Notes: generated by a model not told the origin, from the sequence alone. Positions 6,824-15,175 are shown, numbered from the stretch's first letter. The stretch is DNA of 26,180 bases from CSSED10-109M sp964349455 (GCA_964349455.1 CAYGGG010000006.1:1-26180); one strand, 5' to 3'. Program-made: numbers and translations.

Positions 6824-7753
6824 CTACAAATTTAAAATGTCGCGCCAATTATTTGGAAAACCAATTTTATTCAATAACTCTGGAACCTCAACTACTTTAA
6901 TTTTTCCGCTTAAAATATCTACCTCATAACTAATTTCAAACATTAACTCCTTAAACTCATCCTCAGTTAACATTCTTTTCATAATAATTATTAATGCAAA
7001 TAAATCATTTTTCCCATAAACATATTCATCATTAGTTTGATCCATATTTAATAATTGATGATATTTTGAATCTGGTATTTTTCTTTGCGTTCTTCTTTCA
7101 AACAAAATATCCTCATGTGCACATAAATTCCGATAATTGGCCAGAATATTTAAGTAAATATTTAATGTCTCTGTGTCCATATTATAAAAATTAGCAATAT
7201 CTTGCTGGTCTTCGGTTTTTAAAATACTATAAAATTCAGAAACAATTCCAAACGATAATACTTTTACTAAAATCCATAACGGAATAAAACCATGATGATT
7301 TAAATAATGTGCCGTTGCCGTGTGCTCTTTTACATTGTTTTTCAACTGTCTTTTCATTTTATTCAACACATCATGTACTTGCCTAGAACGATAATGATCA
7401 TTTGTAAAGTTTTTTGGTTCCAAATATGTTTTTTCATCAATTCCGTATTTTTTTGATAGAATATGACTCATAATTGACTTAATATTATTTTCAACAATTA
7501 AAATAAATTTAAACATTGTATTTCTTAAGCGCCGGTCAAACAAAAAAACACTATACAACTCCTCAAAGGTTGTTCCGGTAATAAACTTCTTGTTTTTAAC
7601 TGACACCATAAATAACTTACGATAGCCGCTAATAAAAAAGTAATTTTCTCGCAATAAAATGTTTTTTGTTTCAATACTATCATCAATTAGCAATCCTTTA
7701 TCGCGAAAAATTTCAATTTGTTCGTCAATACTCTTAAATGTCTTGTTTCCCAT
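6824..7753 (-). CDS. Abi-family (AbiD/AbiF, Abi_2) HEPN-type protein
   Basis: A 309-residue protein matching the Abi_2 family of phage abortive-infection proteins. Diagnostic pieces are the N-terminal SIDEQIEIFRDKGLLI, GYR at 43-45, FLFDRRLRNTMFKFILIVEN (about 70-89) and RNLCAH at 208-213, an R-x4-H HEPN RNase-like motif followed by ILF. Family members stop phage growth by killing or halting the infected cell, probably through RNA cleavage. No antitoxin-like partner is adjacent: the neighbours are superoxide reductase 22 bases upstream and HtrA 8 bases downstream. An AAGGGG ribosome binding site precedes the ATG. Confidence 0.83.
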   Translation of the reverse strand: MGNKTFKSIDEQIEIFRDKGLLIDDSIETKNILLRENYFFISGYRKLFMVSVKNKKFITGTTFEELYSVFLFDRRLRNTMFKFILIVENNIKSIMSHILSKKYGIDEKTYLEPKNFTNDHYRSRQVHDVLNKMKRQLKNNVKEHTATAHYLNHHGFIPLWILVKVLSFGIVSEFYSILKTEDQQDIANFYNMDTETLNIYLNILANYRNLCAHEDILFERRTQRKIPDSKYHQLLNMDQTNDEYVYGKNDLFALIIIMKRMLTEDEFKELMFEISYEVDILSGKIKVVEVPELLNKIGFPNNWRDILNL

Positions 7754-7775
7754 AAAAACCCCTTTTTTCTAATCT

Positions 7776-8141
7776 CTATTTGCTTTGAAACAAACCATGA
7801 ACATTGCAATATGCATAAATCGCATATTCCTCACCAATTCTACTAAAAATTATCGTTGGATTGTCGCCTGGTTTAAAACTTTTTCTAATTATTCCTTTAC
7901 TAGTGACCATTGCAATCCACTCAATATAATGATTATCTTCCATTGGATGTAGAACGTCACCAACCTTTACTTTTATTTCATCATCATTAATTTCTAACAC
8001 CGGAATATGCTTTTCAAAAACCATTTCCTCCTGATTAGCAACCATCTTTGTCATATCCTGCCCACAGCAAACCAATGTTCCTCCACCATTATATAACAGC
8101 TCTACCACGTTTCCACAAACATCACATTTATATATTTCCAT
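7776..8141 (-). CDS. dfx: Desulfoferrodoxin-type superoxide reductase
   Basis: A 121-residue class I (two-iron) superoxide reductase, reducing superoxide to hydrogen peroxide without releasing oxygen. Center I (rubredoxin-like) ligands are C6, C9, C25 and C26. The Center II ligands are H45 (EKHIP), H65 (LHPM), H71 (NHYIEW), C112 and H115 (YCNVHG); E43-K44 match the residues near the active iron. All ligands are present, so it should be active. The AAGGAGG ribosome binding site is strong. A TATAAT-like sequence (8166-8161) upstream may provide a promoter. The enzyme is typical of anaerobes and microaerophiles. Confidence 0.95.
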   Translation of the reverse strand: MEIYKCDVCGNVVELLYNGGGTLVCCGQDMTKMVANQEEMVFEKHIPVLEINDDEIKVKVGDVLHPMEDNHYIEWIAMVTSKGIIRKSFKPGDNPTIIFSRIGEEYAIYAYCNVHGLFQSK

Positions 8142-8173
8142 ATCTAATCCTCCTTTTTTAATTATATTACAAT

Positions 8174-9013
8174 TTACCGTTTATTAAAAGGTTTAATTTT
8201 ACTTTTTACATAAGATAAAACTTTTTTTTGTTCAACCCCATCTTTATCATACGCTTCAACCAACATCTTTATCATTTTTCTTGCTTCCTTTAACTCATCA
8301 ACAACTTTTGAATCATGCTTCTCATTTAAATTAATTCCATATTCAGTTAAGTGTGGTTCTAACGTTTCGCCATATTCTAATAAAAACAAATTATAGCCAT
8401 AATCCTCAACATCCTGCAGTGTTTCAAACCCCTGTTTTTCAATATAATCAGCCCAAGGCCTAATCCGCTCACCATTATTAACTCCCCATTTAACCCTTCC
8501 GTTTTTTACTACATTAAATTCAAACGGCTTATCAAAATCAGCAATTCTTGTTTCTAACGGTAACGATATTACCTCTATTTTATAATTATTAATGTTGGCG
8601 AGTTTCCTTAACTCTGCAAATCCCTCTGGGCCTAGACATTTTTTTGTCAACATTGATAACCTTAAACAATCTTCCCAATCAACAAAATCCATCCGATATA
8701 ATTTGTTAATCATTCCATAAGAAATTGGTAAATCAAAAATTTCAGTATGTAATTTCAACGCCTTCCCATTTTCGTTTATTTCAAAAGCACGTGGCACTTC
8801 TAACTCACTTAAACTTCTGTATATTCGATTTCTTCCGTTTCGACTAATCCTTAACCCATTAATCCCATAGCTTACATTTTTAGTATTTTCTTCACAATCA
8901 TATAACATGAAATCAGTTACCTTTTCAATACCGTATCTTTTCAGCCTGTTTAGCGTTTGTGGTGCAATATCCAAACCATCCAATTTTGTTTTCAATTTTT
9001 TTTCATTTAACAT
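8174..9013 (-). CDS. Unknown protein with tandem RNA polymerase alpha-CTD-like domains
   Basis: A 279-residue soluble protein. Two segments look like the helix-hairpin-helix fold of the RNA polymerase alpha C-terminal domain: about 11-70 (LDGLDIAPQTLNRLKRYGIE...ISRNGRNRIYRSL) and about 91-140 (IFDLPISYGMINKLYRMDF...LGPEGFAELRKL). A third weaker 'GFETLQDVEDYG' segment lies near 195-206. The C-terminus is a charged helix (about 233-279). No alpha N-terminal domain is present, so it is not RpoA. Its start overlaps the uvrB stop by 11 bases, so it is translationally coupled to uvrB. DNA or RNA polymerase binding is an inference; function unknown. Confidence 0.72.
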   Translation of the reverse strand: MLNEKKLKTKLDGLDIAPQTLNRLKRYGIEKVTDFMLYDCEENTKNVSYGINGLRISRNGRNRIYRSLSELEVPRAFEINENGKALKLHTEIFDLPISYGMINKLYRMDFVDWEDCLRLSMLTKKCLGPEGFAELRKLANINNYKIEVISLPLETRIADFDKPFEFNVVKNGRVKWGVNNGERIRPWADYIEKQGFETLQDVEDYGYNLFLLEYGETLEPHLTEYGINLNEKHDSKVVDELKEARKMIKMLVEAYDKDGVEQKKVLSYVKSKIKPFNKR

Positions 9014-10955
9014 TTCTTTTCCTCATTTCCATTAATATTTCTCGCAATTCGATTGCTCTTTCAAACTCAAGATTATCCGCTGCTTGTCGCATTTCTTCTT
9101 CAATATTATTTATAATCCTAACTTTTTCCTCTTTATTGATTTTTTTGGTCATAACCTTTTCCTCATAATTACTAATAACATCTCGAACCTCTTTAATAAT
9201 TGTTTTTGGTTTTACATTATATTTAAGATTATGCGCAATCTGAATTTTTCTTCTTCGCTCAGTTTCGTCAATTGCTTCTTGCATTGCATTACTAATATTA
9301 TCAGCATACATAATAATATGCCCATTCTCGTTTCTCGCCGCTCTACCAATTGTTTGAATTAAGCTTCTTGTACTTCTTAAAAACCCTTGTTTATTAGCGT
9401 CTAAAATCGCAATTAAACTCACCTCAGGAAGATCTAGTCCTTCGCGTAACAAGTTAATTCCAACTAATACATCATATTTTCCTAAACGTAAATCACGAAT
9501 AATCCTTAATCTTTCTAACGTTTTAATTTCATTATGCATATAAGCGACCTTTATATTAACTTTTTTTAAATATTCTGTCAACTCTTCAGCCATCCTAATT
9601 GTCAAGGTTGTCACTAGCACTCGTTCATTCTGTAAAGTCCTTCTTTTAATATTGTCAATTAAATTGTCAATTTGGTTTTTACTTTCCTTTATTTCTATTG
9701 TTGGATCAAGTAAACCCGTTGGTCTAATAATTTGTTGAATAACGTCAAGTCCCATATTTAATTCGTAATCACCCGGCGTCGCCGAAACATAAACAACCTT
9801 ATTCATCTTTTTCTCAAATTCACTAAATTTTAAAGGGCGGTTGTCTAAAGCACTTGGGAGCCGAAAACCGTAATCAACTAACACTTGCTTTCGCGCCTGA
9901 TCTCCGTTATACATTCCGCGAACTTGCGGAACTGTTACATGCGATTCATCAATTACCAATAAATAATCTTCACCAAAAAAATCAATTAATGTAGCTGGCG
10001 TATCGCCTTTTTCCTTTAAAGCTAAATGTCTTGCATAATTTTCAACACCACTACAAAACCCAGTTTCTCTTAACATTTCTAAATCAAAATTAGTTCTTTC
10101 TTTTAATCTTTGATATTCCAGTAATTTGTTTTCTTTTTTTAATTCATTTAATCGTTCTTCGAGTTCTTTTTCAATTCTTTTTATCGCCAATTTCATTTTC
10201 TCTTCACTAGTAACAAAGTGACTGGCCGGGAAAATAGTAACGTTTTTCATGCTTTTTAAGGTTTGTCCAGTTAGTGTATCAAATACATAAATAGTTTCGA
10301 CATCCTCACCAAGTAACTCAATTCGCATCGCTTTTCCTCTTTCACTTGCCGGAATTATATCAATAATGTCCCCGCGCACGCGAAATGTTCCTCTTTTTAA
10401 TTCCAAATTATTTCGCACATAATACATTTCGATTAACTTATCAATTATTTCTTCTCTTTTTACTCTCTCACCAACTGATAACGTGATTGTTTTGTTTAAA
10501 TATTCTTCTACTTCACCAATTCCGTATATACAAGAAACTGAAGCAACAACGATCACATCATCACCCTTTAACAAAGAAGAAGTTGCCGCATGTCTTAATT
10601 CATCTATTTCATCGTTGATTGAAGCATCTTTTTCAATATAGGTGTCCGTTCTTGGAACATAGGCTTCGGGCTGATAATAATCATAGTATGAAACAAAGTA
10701 TTCCACGCGATTATCAGGAAACAATTCCTTAAATTCACCATAAAGCTGCCCTGCCAATGTTTTATTAGGGGCGATTACTAATGTTTTTTTATTTAGTTTT
10801 TGAATTACGTTTGCAATGGTAAAAGTTTTCCCAGTTCCAGTTGCGCCAAGCAAAATTTGTTGATTATTGTTTTTTTCAAAATTACCAATTAATTTTTTTA
10901 TTGCTCCAACTTGATCTCCGGCTGGTTTATAATTAGATTTCAAATTATACTTCAC
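9003..10955 (-). CDS. uvrB: Excinuclease ABC subunit B
   Basis: A 650-residue UvrB, the damage-verifying helicase-like subunit of nucleotide excision repair, working with UvrA and UvrC. Walker A GATGTGKT is at residues 37-44, the beta-hairpin YYDYYQPEAY follows near 90-99, then DESHVTVPQVRGMY, and helicase motif VI QTIGRAARN. The C-terminal UVR domain (about 614-648) is the UvrC contact. The start is GTG with GGGAGGTG upstream. A terminator-like hairpin ends just before, so expression needs read-through or a promoter within the preceding gene. uvrA is not adjacent in this window, unlike in many Bacillota. Confidence 0.98.
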   Translation of the reverse strand: MKYNLKSNYKPAGDQVGAIKKLIGNFEKNNNQQILLGATGTGKTFTIANVIQKLNKKTLVIAPNKTLAGQLYGEFKELFPDNRVEYFVSYYDYYQPEAYVPRTDTYIEKDASINDEIDELRHAATSSLLKGDDVIVVASVSCIYGIGEVEEYLNKTITLSVGERVKREEIIDKLIEMYYVRNNLELKRGTFRVRGDIIDIIPASERGKAMRIELLGEDVETIYVFDTLTGQTLKSMKNVTIFPASHFVTSEEKMKLAIKRIEKELEERLNELKKENKLLEYQRLKERTNFDLEMLRETGFCSGVENYARHLALKEKGDTPATLIDFFGEDYLLVIDESHVTVPQVRGMYNGDQARKQVLVDYGFRLPSALDNRPLKFSEFEKKMNKVVYVSATPGDYELNMGLDVIQQIIRPTGLLDPTIEIKESKNQIDNLIDNIKRRTLQNERVLVTTLTIRMAEELTEYLKKVNIKVAYMHNEIKTLERLRIIRDLRLGKYDVLVGINLLREGLDLPEVSLIAILDANKQGFLRSTRSLIQTIGRAARNENGHIIMYADNISNAMQEAIDETERRRKIQIAHNLKYNVKPKTIIKEVRDVISNYEEKVMTKKINKEEKVRIINNIEEEMRQAADNLEFERAIELREILMEMRKRNVK

Positions 10956-10971
10956 AAATCACCTCCCAAAT

Positions 10972-10993
10972 AAAAAAGCAGAACAATCTGCTT
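10972..10993 (-). terminator. Short intrinsic terminator between the G5/3D gene and uvrB
   Basis: On the minus strand AAGCAG (10993-10988) and CTGCTT (10981-10976) form a six-pair stem with a six-base loop, followed by a T run. It overlaps the stop codon of the upstream gene. Short stem, so likely partial. Confidence 0.65.
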
Positions 10994-11711
10994 AAAATCC
11001 CCATCTCTTTACACTAAAAGAAACAGTTCCTCTCTCTGTAATTGCTCTAATATCCGCTAATTGTTCAGCCTCACTTCTAAAAGCTAAATCTAATAGTATT
11101 TTCCCATTTGCTAATTTATTTTGCAACGCACCTCCTCGATCTAAAACAATCGCAAGTGTTTCAACATTCTTTCCCTTTATCTCAACAATCGTTCCACAAC
11201 TAAATGAAGGCCCGTTTTCATAGACGCGACCACTTGGCGCCGCTACAATTCTTACTTTACCATATTCCTCGTCAACATGATATTCGCTATCATTTATTAA
11301 ATTGTGATATTTTCCATTTCTATCACGACATCCAACATAACCACGGCCGCTGCACCCCTTACAATCAGGCCCATACCCCGTTAAGCTTCCTTTGAACTCC
11401 CCGCGATGTCCAGTTCCGACATATTTTACTTGATCTACTTTTTCACTTATAATTGCGCTCTTTTCACCTTCCTCGATTGCTACCCCTTCTTCACCAAGAA
11501 CAACAATTTTTTCTATTCCGTAAGGAATATTGCTTTTATAAACAATTTTTTCAGAAAATGGGATTATTGAATACGCAACGGCAACGCTTTTTTTCTGGTT
11601 ATCATTTTCAAATTCTGCTTGTTTTGTTTCTATTCCTACATAACTAGAAACAAAAGTCATTGCAATTATGTTAACCCATTTAATGATTAATCCCAATGCA
11701 TATATATTCAT
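10992..11711 (-). CDS. YabE/RpfB-like cell-wall protein with G5 and 3D domains
   Basis: A 239-residue protein with an N-terminal hydrophobic segment (about 5-25), probably anchoring it outside the cell. A G5-like region (about 60-100, ending YVGTG) is followed by a 3D domain: LTGYGPDCKGCSGRGY at 110-125, CGTIVEI at 172-178, VLDRGGAL with Asp191 and LDLAF with Asp208. The 3D domain is related to lytic transglycosylase MltA and occurs in B. subtilis YabE and YocH-type wall enzymes. Position after tatD matches yabD-yabE. It is much shorter than YabE, having lost the N-terminal repeats. Likely peptidoglycan remodelling. Confidence 0.8.
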   Translation of the reverse strand: MNIYALGLIIKWVNIIAMTFVSSYVGIETKQAEFENDNQKKSVAVAYSIIPFSEKIVYKSNIPYGIEKIVVLGEEGVAIEEGEKSAIISEKVDQVKYVGTGHRGEFKGSLTGYGPDCKGCSGRGYVGCRDRNGKYHNLINDSEYHVDEEYGKVRIVAAPSGRVYENGPSFSCGTIVEIKGKNVETLAIVLDRGGALQNKLANGKILLDLAFRSEAEQLADIRAITERGTVSFSVKRWGF

Positions 11712-11747
11712 TTTTCACCTCTGATTTACCCAATTATTCTAGCATCT

Positions 11748-12494
11748 TTAAAAACTTAAGTCAAATTGTTCAATAGCGTTTTTTATTAATCTTTCATTTA
11801 CTTCGTCAAAAGAAAGATTCTTGATTTTAGCAATTTCTTCAATTATATATTTTATCTTTAAACTATCATTTCTTTTTCCTCGATCAGGAACTGGCGTTAA
11901 GAATGGGCTGTCTGTTTCCGCTAATAGATGCTTTAAATCAATTTCTTCAACAATTTTCTTCTGTTGATTATTTTTGAAAGTTACAATTCCATTAATTCCT
12001 AATCTACAATTCAACTCAATAAATTTATGGGCGTATTCAACATCATAATCATAACAATGCAGCACTTTTTTTAATTCAGGATATCTTTTTAAAATTTGAT
12101 AAGTATCCTCAGCAGCAGCCCTACTGTGGATTACGACTGGTTTATTATGTTTTTTCGCCATTTCCAATTGTTCAATAAAAATTTCTTTTTGTTTTTCGCG
12201 ACTAATATCATAATAATAATCTAGGCCTACTTCCCCAACAGCGACAAATTTTTCTTTTTTAATCAACGTTTCAATCATTTTCTTACATTCTTCGTTCCAT
12301 TCTCCACACTCATTAGGGTGAATCCCAGTTGTTCCAAAGACATTAGTGTATTTATCACACATAACATCTATCTCATAATTATCAGCCCGATTACTGGCAC
12401 TATTAATAATCACAACATTCATCAATTTTTTCAATAATTTATCTAAATCGGGATAATACTCGCTGATCATATGGGCGTGTGTATCAATTAACAT
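11748..12494 (-). CDS. tatD: TatD-family metal-dependent DNase
   Basis: A 248-residue TIM-barrel hydrolase corresponding to B. subtilis YabD. Metal and active-site residues are visible: HAH at H6 and H8, E88 in VGEVGLDYYYD, H123 in VIHSRAA, H147 in LHCYDYD and D195 in ETDSP. The family has 3'-5' exonuclease/DNase activity. The frame stays open upstream, but the ATG at 12494 follows a perfect AAGGAGG and gives the standard MLIDTHAH start. It follows metG across a 119-base gap with two hairpins, and precedes the YabE-like gene as in Bacillus. Confidence 0.94.
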   Translation of the reverse strand: MLIDTHAHMISEYYPDLDKLLKKLMNVVIINSASNRADNYEIDVMCDKYTNVFGTTGIHPNECGEWNEECKKMIETLIKKEKFVAVGEVGLDYYYDISREKQKEIFIEQLEMAKKHNKPVVIHSRAAAEDTYQILKRYPELKKVLHCYDYDVEYAHKFIELNCRLGINGIVTFKNNQQKKIVEEIDLKHLLAETDSPFLTPVPDRGKRNDSLKIKYIIEEIAKIKNLSFDEVNERLIKNAIEQFDLSF

Positions 12495-12510
12495 TATTGC
12501 CTCCTTACTA

Positions 12511-12536
12511 AAAACAAGAAGTAGTACTTCTTGTTT
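12511..12536 (-). terminator. Hairpin between metG and tatD, probable terminator
   Basis: A perfect 11-pair stem, AAACAAGAAGT (12512-12522) with ACTTCTTGTTT (12526-12536), and a three-base loop. On the minus strand it runs into TTTTTAG just ahead of the tatD ribosome binding site. A second weaker hairpin (TGAGAA 12541-12546 / TTCTCA 12556-12561) lies upstream. The T tract is short, so attenuation or RNA processing is also possible. Confidence 0.55.
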
Positions 12537-12613
12537 AATATGAGAACCCCTTTTATTCTCAATTAAAGCGTACCACATTCTTCATTAATTTAAAACATCT
12601 CTTTGACATTCAA

Positions 12614-14125
12614 TTAACATTCTATTTTTTGAAATAAAACTTCTCCTTTATTAATCTTAATCCCTTCATCAATTCCTTTAAAATCTTTCAAAGAATCAAG
12701 TGATTTGTTATAAACATTTAGCTGATCAAATATTTTTTCAGCGGTATCAGGTATAAAACACTGTAAGAGAACAGCACCATGTCTAATTGCTTCAACAAGA
12801 TTGTAAATAACTGTATTTAACATCTTTCGATCATTTTCTGCCAAATGCCAAGGTGCCATTTCTTCAATATATTTGTTTGCTAAATCAAATATTATAAATG
12901 TTTTTTCAATTGCTTTAGCAACATGGTAATTATCTAGATCGTCAATCACCTCTTTGTCAATCTTAATTATTTTTTCTTGAAACTCACTTTCTTTTATTTC
13001 TTGATTTGGAACTACACCACCATAATATTTTTCAACCATTGTTAGTGTCCTATTTAATAAATTCCCTAAGTTATTAGCTAAATTTGCATTTGTTTTTTCA
13101 ACAAACAAATCATGAGTAAAGATGCCATCATTATTGAAAGAAATTTGGCTTAACAAATAATGACGAACTGCATCAACACTATAGCGTTGGACTAATTCAT
13201 CAGCATAAACAACGTTCCCTTTTGATTTGCTTATTTTGTCATCCCCAATTAATACCCAAGGATGCCCAAGAATGGTCTTTGGCAATTCTAACTCTAGCGC
13301 CATTAAGATAATAATCCAATAAATTGCATGAAAACGCACAATATCTTTTCCAATCACATGAACGTCGGCTGGCCACCTGTTTTCAAATTGGTTTTCGCCC
13401 TCGCTATCATAACCAGAAAAGGTAATATAATTACTTAAAGCATCTATCCAAACATATATTATATGTTTTTCATCAAACGGAACATTTATTCCCCAATTAA
13501 ATGAAGTTCGTGATACACAAAGATCCTCAAGCCCTGGTTTTATAAACTGCTTAATTAGTTCGTTTTTTCGGCTTTCTGGCAAAATAAAATTAGGATTATC
13601 AGCAATATGCTTTTCTAATTTTTCAGCATATTTACTTAACCTCAAAAAATATGCTTCTTCTCTAACTTTTTTCACTTCTCTTTGACAATCAGGACATTTT
13701 TCATCAATTAACTGATTTTTTGTCCAAAAAGATTCGCAAGGAATACAATAAAGCCCTTCATAATAATCTTTGTATATATCCCCTTGATTATATAATTTTT
13801 TAAAAATAGCAGCTACCTTTTCTTTATGTTGTTGGTTCGTTGTTCTTACAAATTTATCATAACTTGCATTTACCGCATCCCACACTTTTCTAATTTCTAG
13901 CGCTTGTTCATCAACATAAACTTGTGGATCTTTCCCATTTTCAATTGCTTTTTTTTCGATTTTTTCGCCATGCTCGTCGGTGCCAGTCTGAAAATATACC
14001 TTGTACCCCGCTAACCTTTTATACCTAGCTATTACATCAGCTAAAATAACCTCATATGTATTTCCAATATGCGGTTTTGCTGAGGCATAAACAATCGCCG
14101 TATAAATATTAAAATTTTTAGTCAT
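12614..14125 (-). CDS. metG: Methionyl-tRNA synthetase
   Basis: A 503-residue class I synthetase charging tRNA-Met. The signature HIGN is at residues 19-22 and KISKS at 297-301. A zinc knuckle has C127, C130, C144 and C147, and WIDAL is in the core. The length stops after the anticodon-binding helices, so the C-terminal EMAP/Trbp111 tRNA-binding domain found in many bacterial MetRS is absent. The ATG at 14125 follows GGAGGAATACAG and overlaps the dut stop (ATGACTAA); an in-frame upstream start at 14158 lacks support. Expression is probably controlled by the T-box upstream of dut. Confidence 0.97.
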   Translation of the reverse strand: MTKNFNIYTAIVYASAKPHIGNTYEVILADVIARYKRLAGYKVYFQTGTDEHGEKIEKKAIENGKDPQVYVDEQALEIRKVWDAVNASYDKFVRTTNQQHKEKVAAIFKKLYNQGDIYKDYYEGLYCIPCESFWTKNQLIDEKCPDCQREVKKVREEAYFLRLSKYAEKLEKHIADNPNFILPESRKNELIKQFIKPGLEDLCVSRTSFNWGINVPFDEKHIIYVWIDALSNYITFSGYDSEGENQFENRWPADVHVIGKDIVRFHAIYWIIILMALELELPKTILGHPWVLIGDDKISKSKGNVVYADELVQRYSVDAVRHYLLSQISFNNDGIFTHDLFVEKTNANLANNLGNLLNRTLTMVEKYYGGVVPNQEIKESEFQEKIIKIDKEVIDDLDNYHVAKAIEKTFIIFDLANKYIEEMAPWHLAENDRKMLNTVIYNLVEAIRHGAVLLQCFIPDTAEKIFDQLNVYNKSLDSLKDFKGIDEGIKINKGEVLFQKIEC

Positions 14126-14603
14126 CTGTATTCCTCCGATCGGTGCTACCAAGGCCACCTTTTCGATTCACTTTTATTTCATCATCACTTTTTAAGTAAT
14201 TTATAAATAATCCTTGAACAAGCGCTTGTCCTTCTTCAAAAACAACCGTTTTATCCCCTTCGTTTTGAATTGCAAGCCATATATGTCCTTCATTTTCTTC
14301 ATTATTATAATAATCCGCATCAATAATCCCAATTTGATTACACAGCCTTATATTATAACGAAACCCAGTGCTACTTCGCACCGCTAAAAGCAATACTTCA
14401 TCATTTTGCATATATGCTTTTACTCCTGTCGCTATTTTCAATATTTGATTTGGTTTAATTTCGATTTTTTTGTATAAAATAAAATCATAGGCGGCACTTT
14501 TTTCTGTTTTCCGCACCGGTAATTTAATTTTATCATATAAAATCCCTTCTTTTGTTTCTTTTTCAAATATTTTCAAACTAACAATCTTAAATCCTCTTTT
14601 CAT
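14118..14603 (-). CDS. dut: dUTP diphosphatase (trimeric dUTPase family)
   Basis: A 161-residue enzyme hydrolysing dUTP to dUMP and pyrophosphate, keeping uracil out of DNA and feeding thymidylate synthesis. The five family motifs are recognisable: AAYDF (37-41), RSSTGF (76-81), NQIGIIDADYY with catalytic Asp95, GQALVQGLF (125-133) and RKGGLGST (147-154). The usual Phe of motif V is Leu. The ATG has a GGAGGGG site and directly follows a T-box leader; the stop overlaps metG, so both are co-transcribed. Confidence 0.92.
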   Translation of the reverse strand: MKRGFKIVSLKIFEKETKEGILYDKIKLPVRKTEKSAAYDFILYKKIEIKPNQILKIATGVKAYMQNDEVLLLAVRSSTGFRYNIRLCNQIGIIDADYYNNEENEGHIWLAIQNEGDKTVVFEEGQALVQGLFINYLKSDDEIKVNRKGGLGSTDRRNTDD

Positions 14604-14615
14604 ATTTCCCCTCCA

Positions 14616-14815
14616 ATAAAAAATACATCCTTAATTTAAGGACGTATTAATACGCGGTACCACCTTAATTCATAGTCCAACTATGCACTCAATGCTTAAC
14701 GCGCAAAACGGTTTGATTTATCAAACAGCTCCAGATTCATCAACATATTCCTTTTTTTTACTTTCACCAACCGTAAAATCTCTACCTAAAGAAAATATGT
14801 ATATTTCTTTCAAAG
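14616..14815 (-). promoter_or_regulatory. T-box riboswitch leader (Met-type) of dut-metG
   Basis: Read on the minus strand, the leader holds the T-box core GGTGGTACCGCGT (14664-14652). Upstream is a stem-I-like end with GGTTGGTGAAAG, then GATGAATCTGGAGC, where ATG is the likely specifier codon. A GTTTGAT/ATCAAAC stem and a CATAG/CTATG stem lie between. The core is followed by the terminator: TACGTCCTT (14646-14638) with AAGGATGTA (14632-14624), then a T run. Uncharged tRNA-Met would pair with the specifier and T-box and favour antitermination into dut-metG. The 5' boundary is uncertain and may reach into the preceding gene. T-box identity is firm, Met specificity inferred. Confidence 0.9.
14620..14649 (-). 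terminator. T-box-controlled terminator
   Basis: Nine-pair stem TACGTCCTT/AAGGATGTA with one G-U pair and a five-base loop, followed by TTTTTTATT and the dut ribosome binding site. Its 5' arm (CGTCC) is the strand that pairs with the T-box side in the antiterminator. Confidence 0.85.
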
Positions 14816-14818
14816 CTT

Positions 14819-15175
14819 TTATCTTGTTTTTACACCAGCTACTTTTTTATATGTTTCTTCAACGTTTAAAAATAAATTCTGAGCATCTTTTTCATCAGTA
14901 AAAATTACTCCTTTTCTTTCGTTAGAAGAGACATAGTAGATTAATTGTTCTTCTTCAACAATGCGAACAGGTGCGATCCCTTCGCCCAAAACATCTTTTT
15001 TAATATCGATAAATGTTTTTAACCCTTCTTCTGTCACTATTGATACATATTCTTTAAAATCTTGACCTCTTTTACTTAGAACACCAAACATTTCATTAAA
15101 TGCTCTTACTTTTCGAACTTCTTCATCATTTGTTTTCAATATCATATAAATTTTTTTAGCATTATCTTTTACCAT
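14819..15175 (-). CDS. Hypothetical 118-residue protein
   Basis: Not recognised. A soluble, charged protein of alternating helices and strands, without signal peptide, membrane segment, cysteine or clear motif. The N-terminus (MVKDNAKKIYMILKTNDEEV) and central VSIVTEEGLKTFIDIKKDV suggest a compact alpha/beta fold. It has a GGAGGGATATT ribosome binding site and its own promoter. It lies between pth and the T-box leader, and its last codons may overlap the start of the T-box transcript. Confidence 0.75.
   Translation of the reverse strand: MVKDNAKKIYMILKTNDEEVRKVRAFNEMFGVLSKRGQDFKEYVSIVTEEGLKTFIDIKKDVLGEGIAPVRIVEEEQLIYYVSSNERKGVIFTDEKDAQNLFLNVEETYKKVAGVKTR

Noticed and set aside
11748..12578. 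N-terminal extension of TatD to 12578
   Set aside because: It translates through the intergenic hairpins; the ATG at 12494 with AAGGAGG matches the family start MLIDTHAH.
12560..12585. Sequence GTGGTACGC on the minus strand before tatD, considered as a second T-box
   Set aside because: It lacks the GGUGGUACCGCG core, a stem I and an associated terminator of T-box form; the gap is too short.
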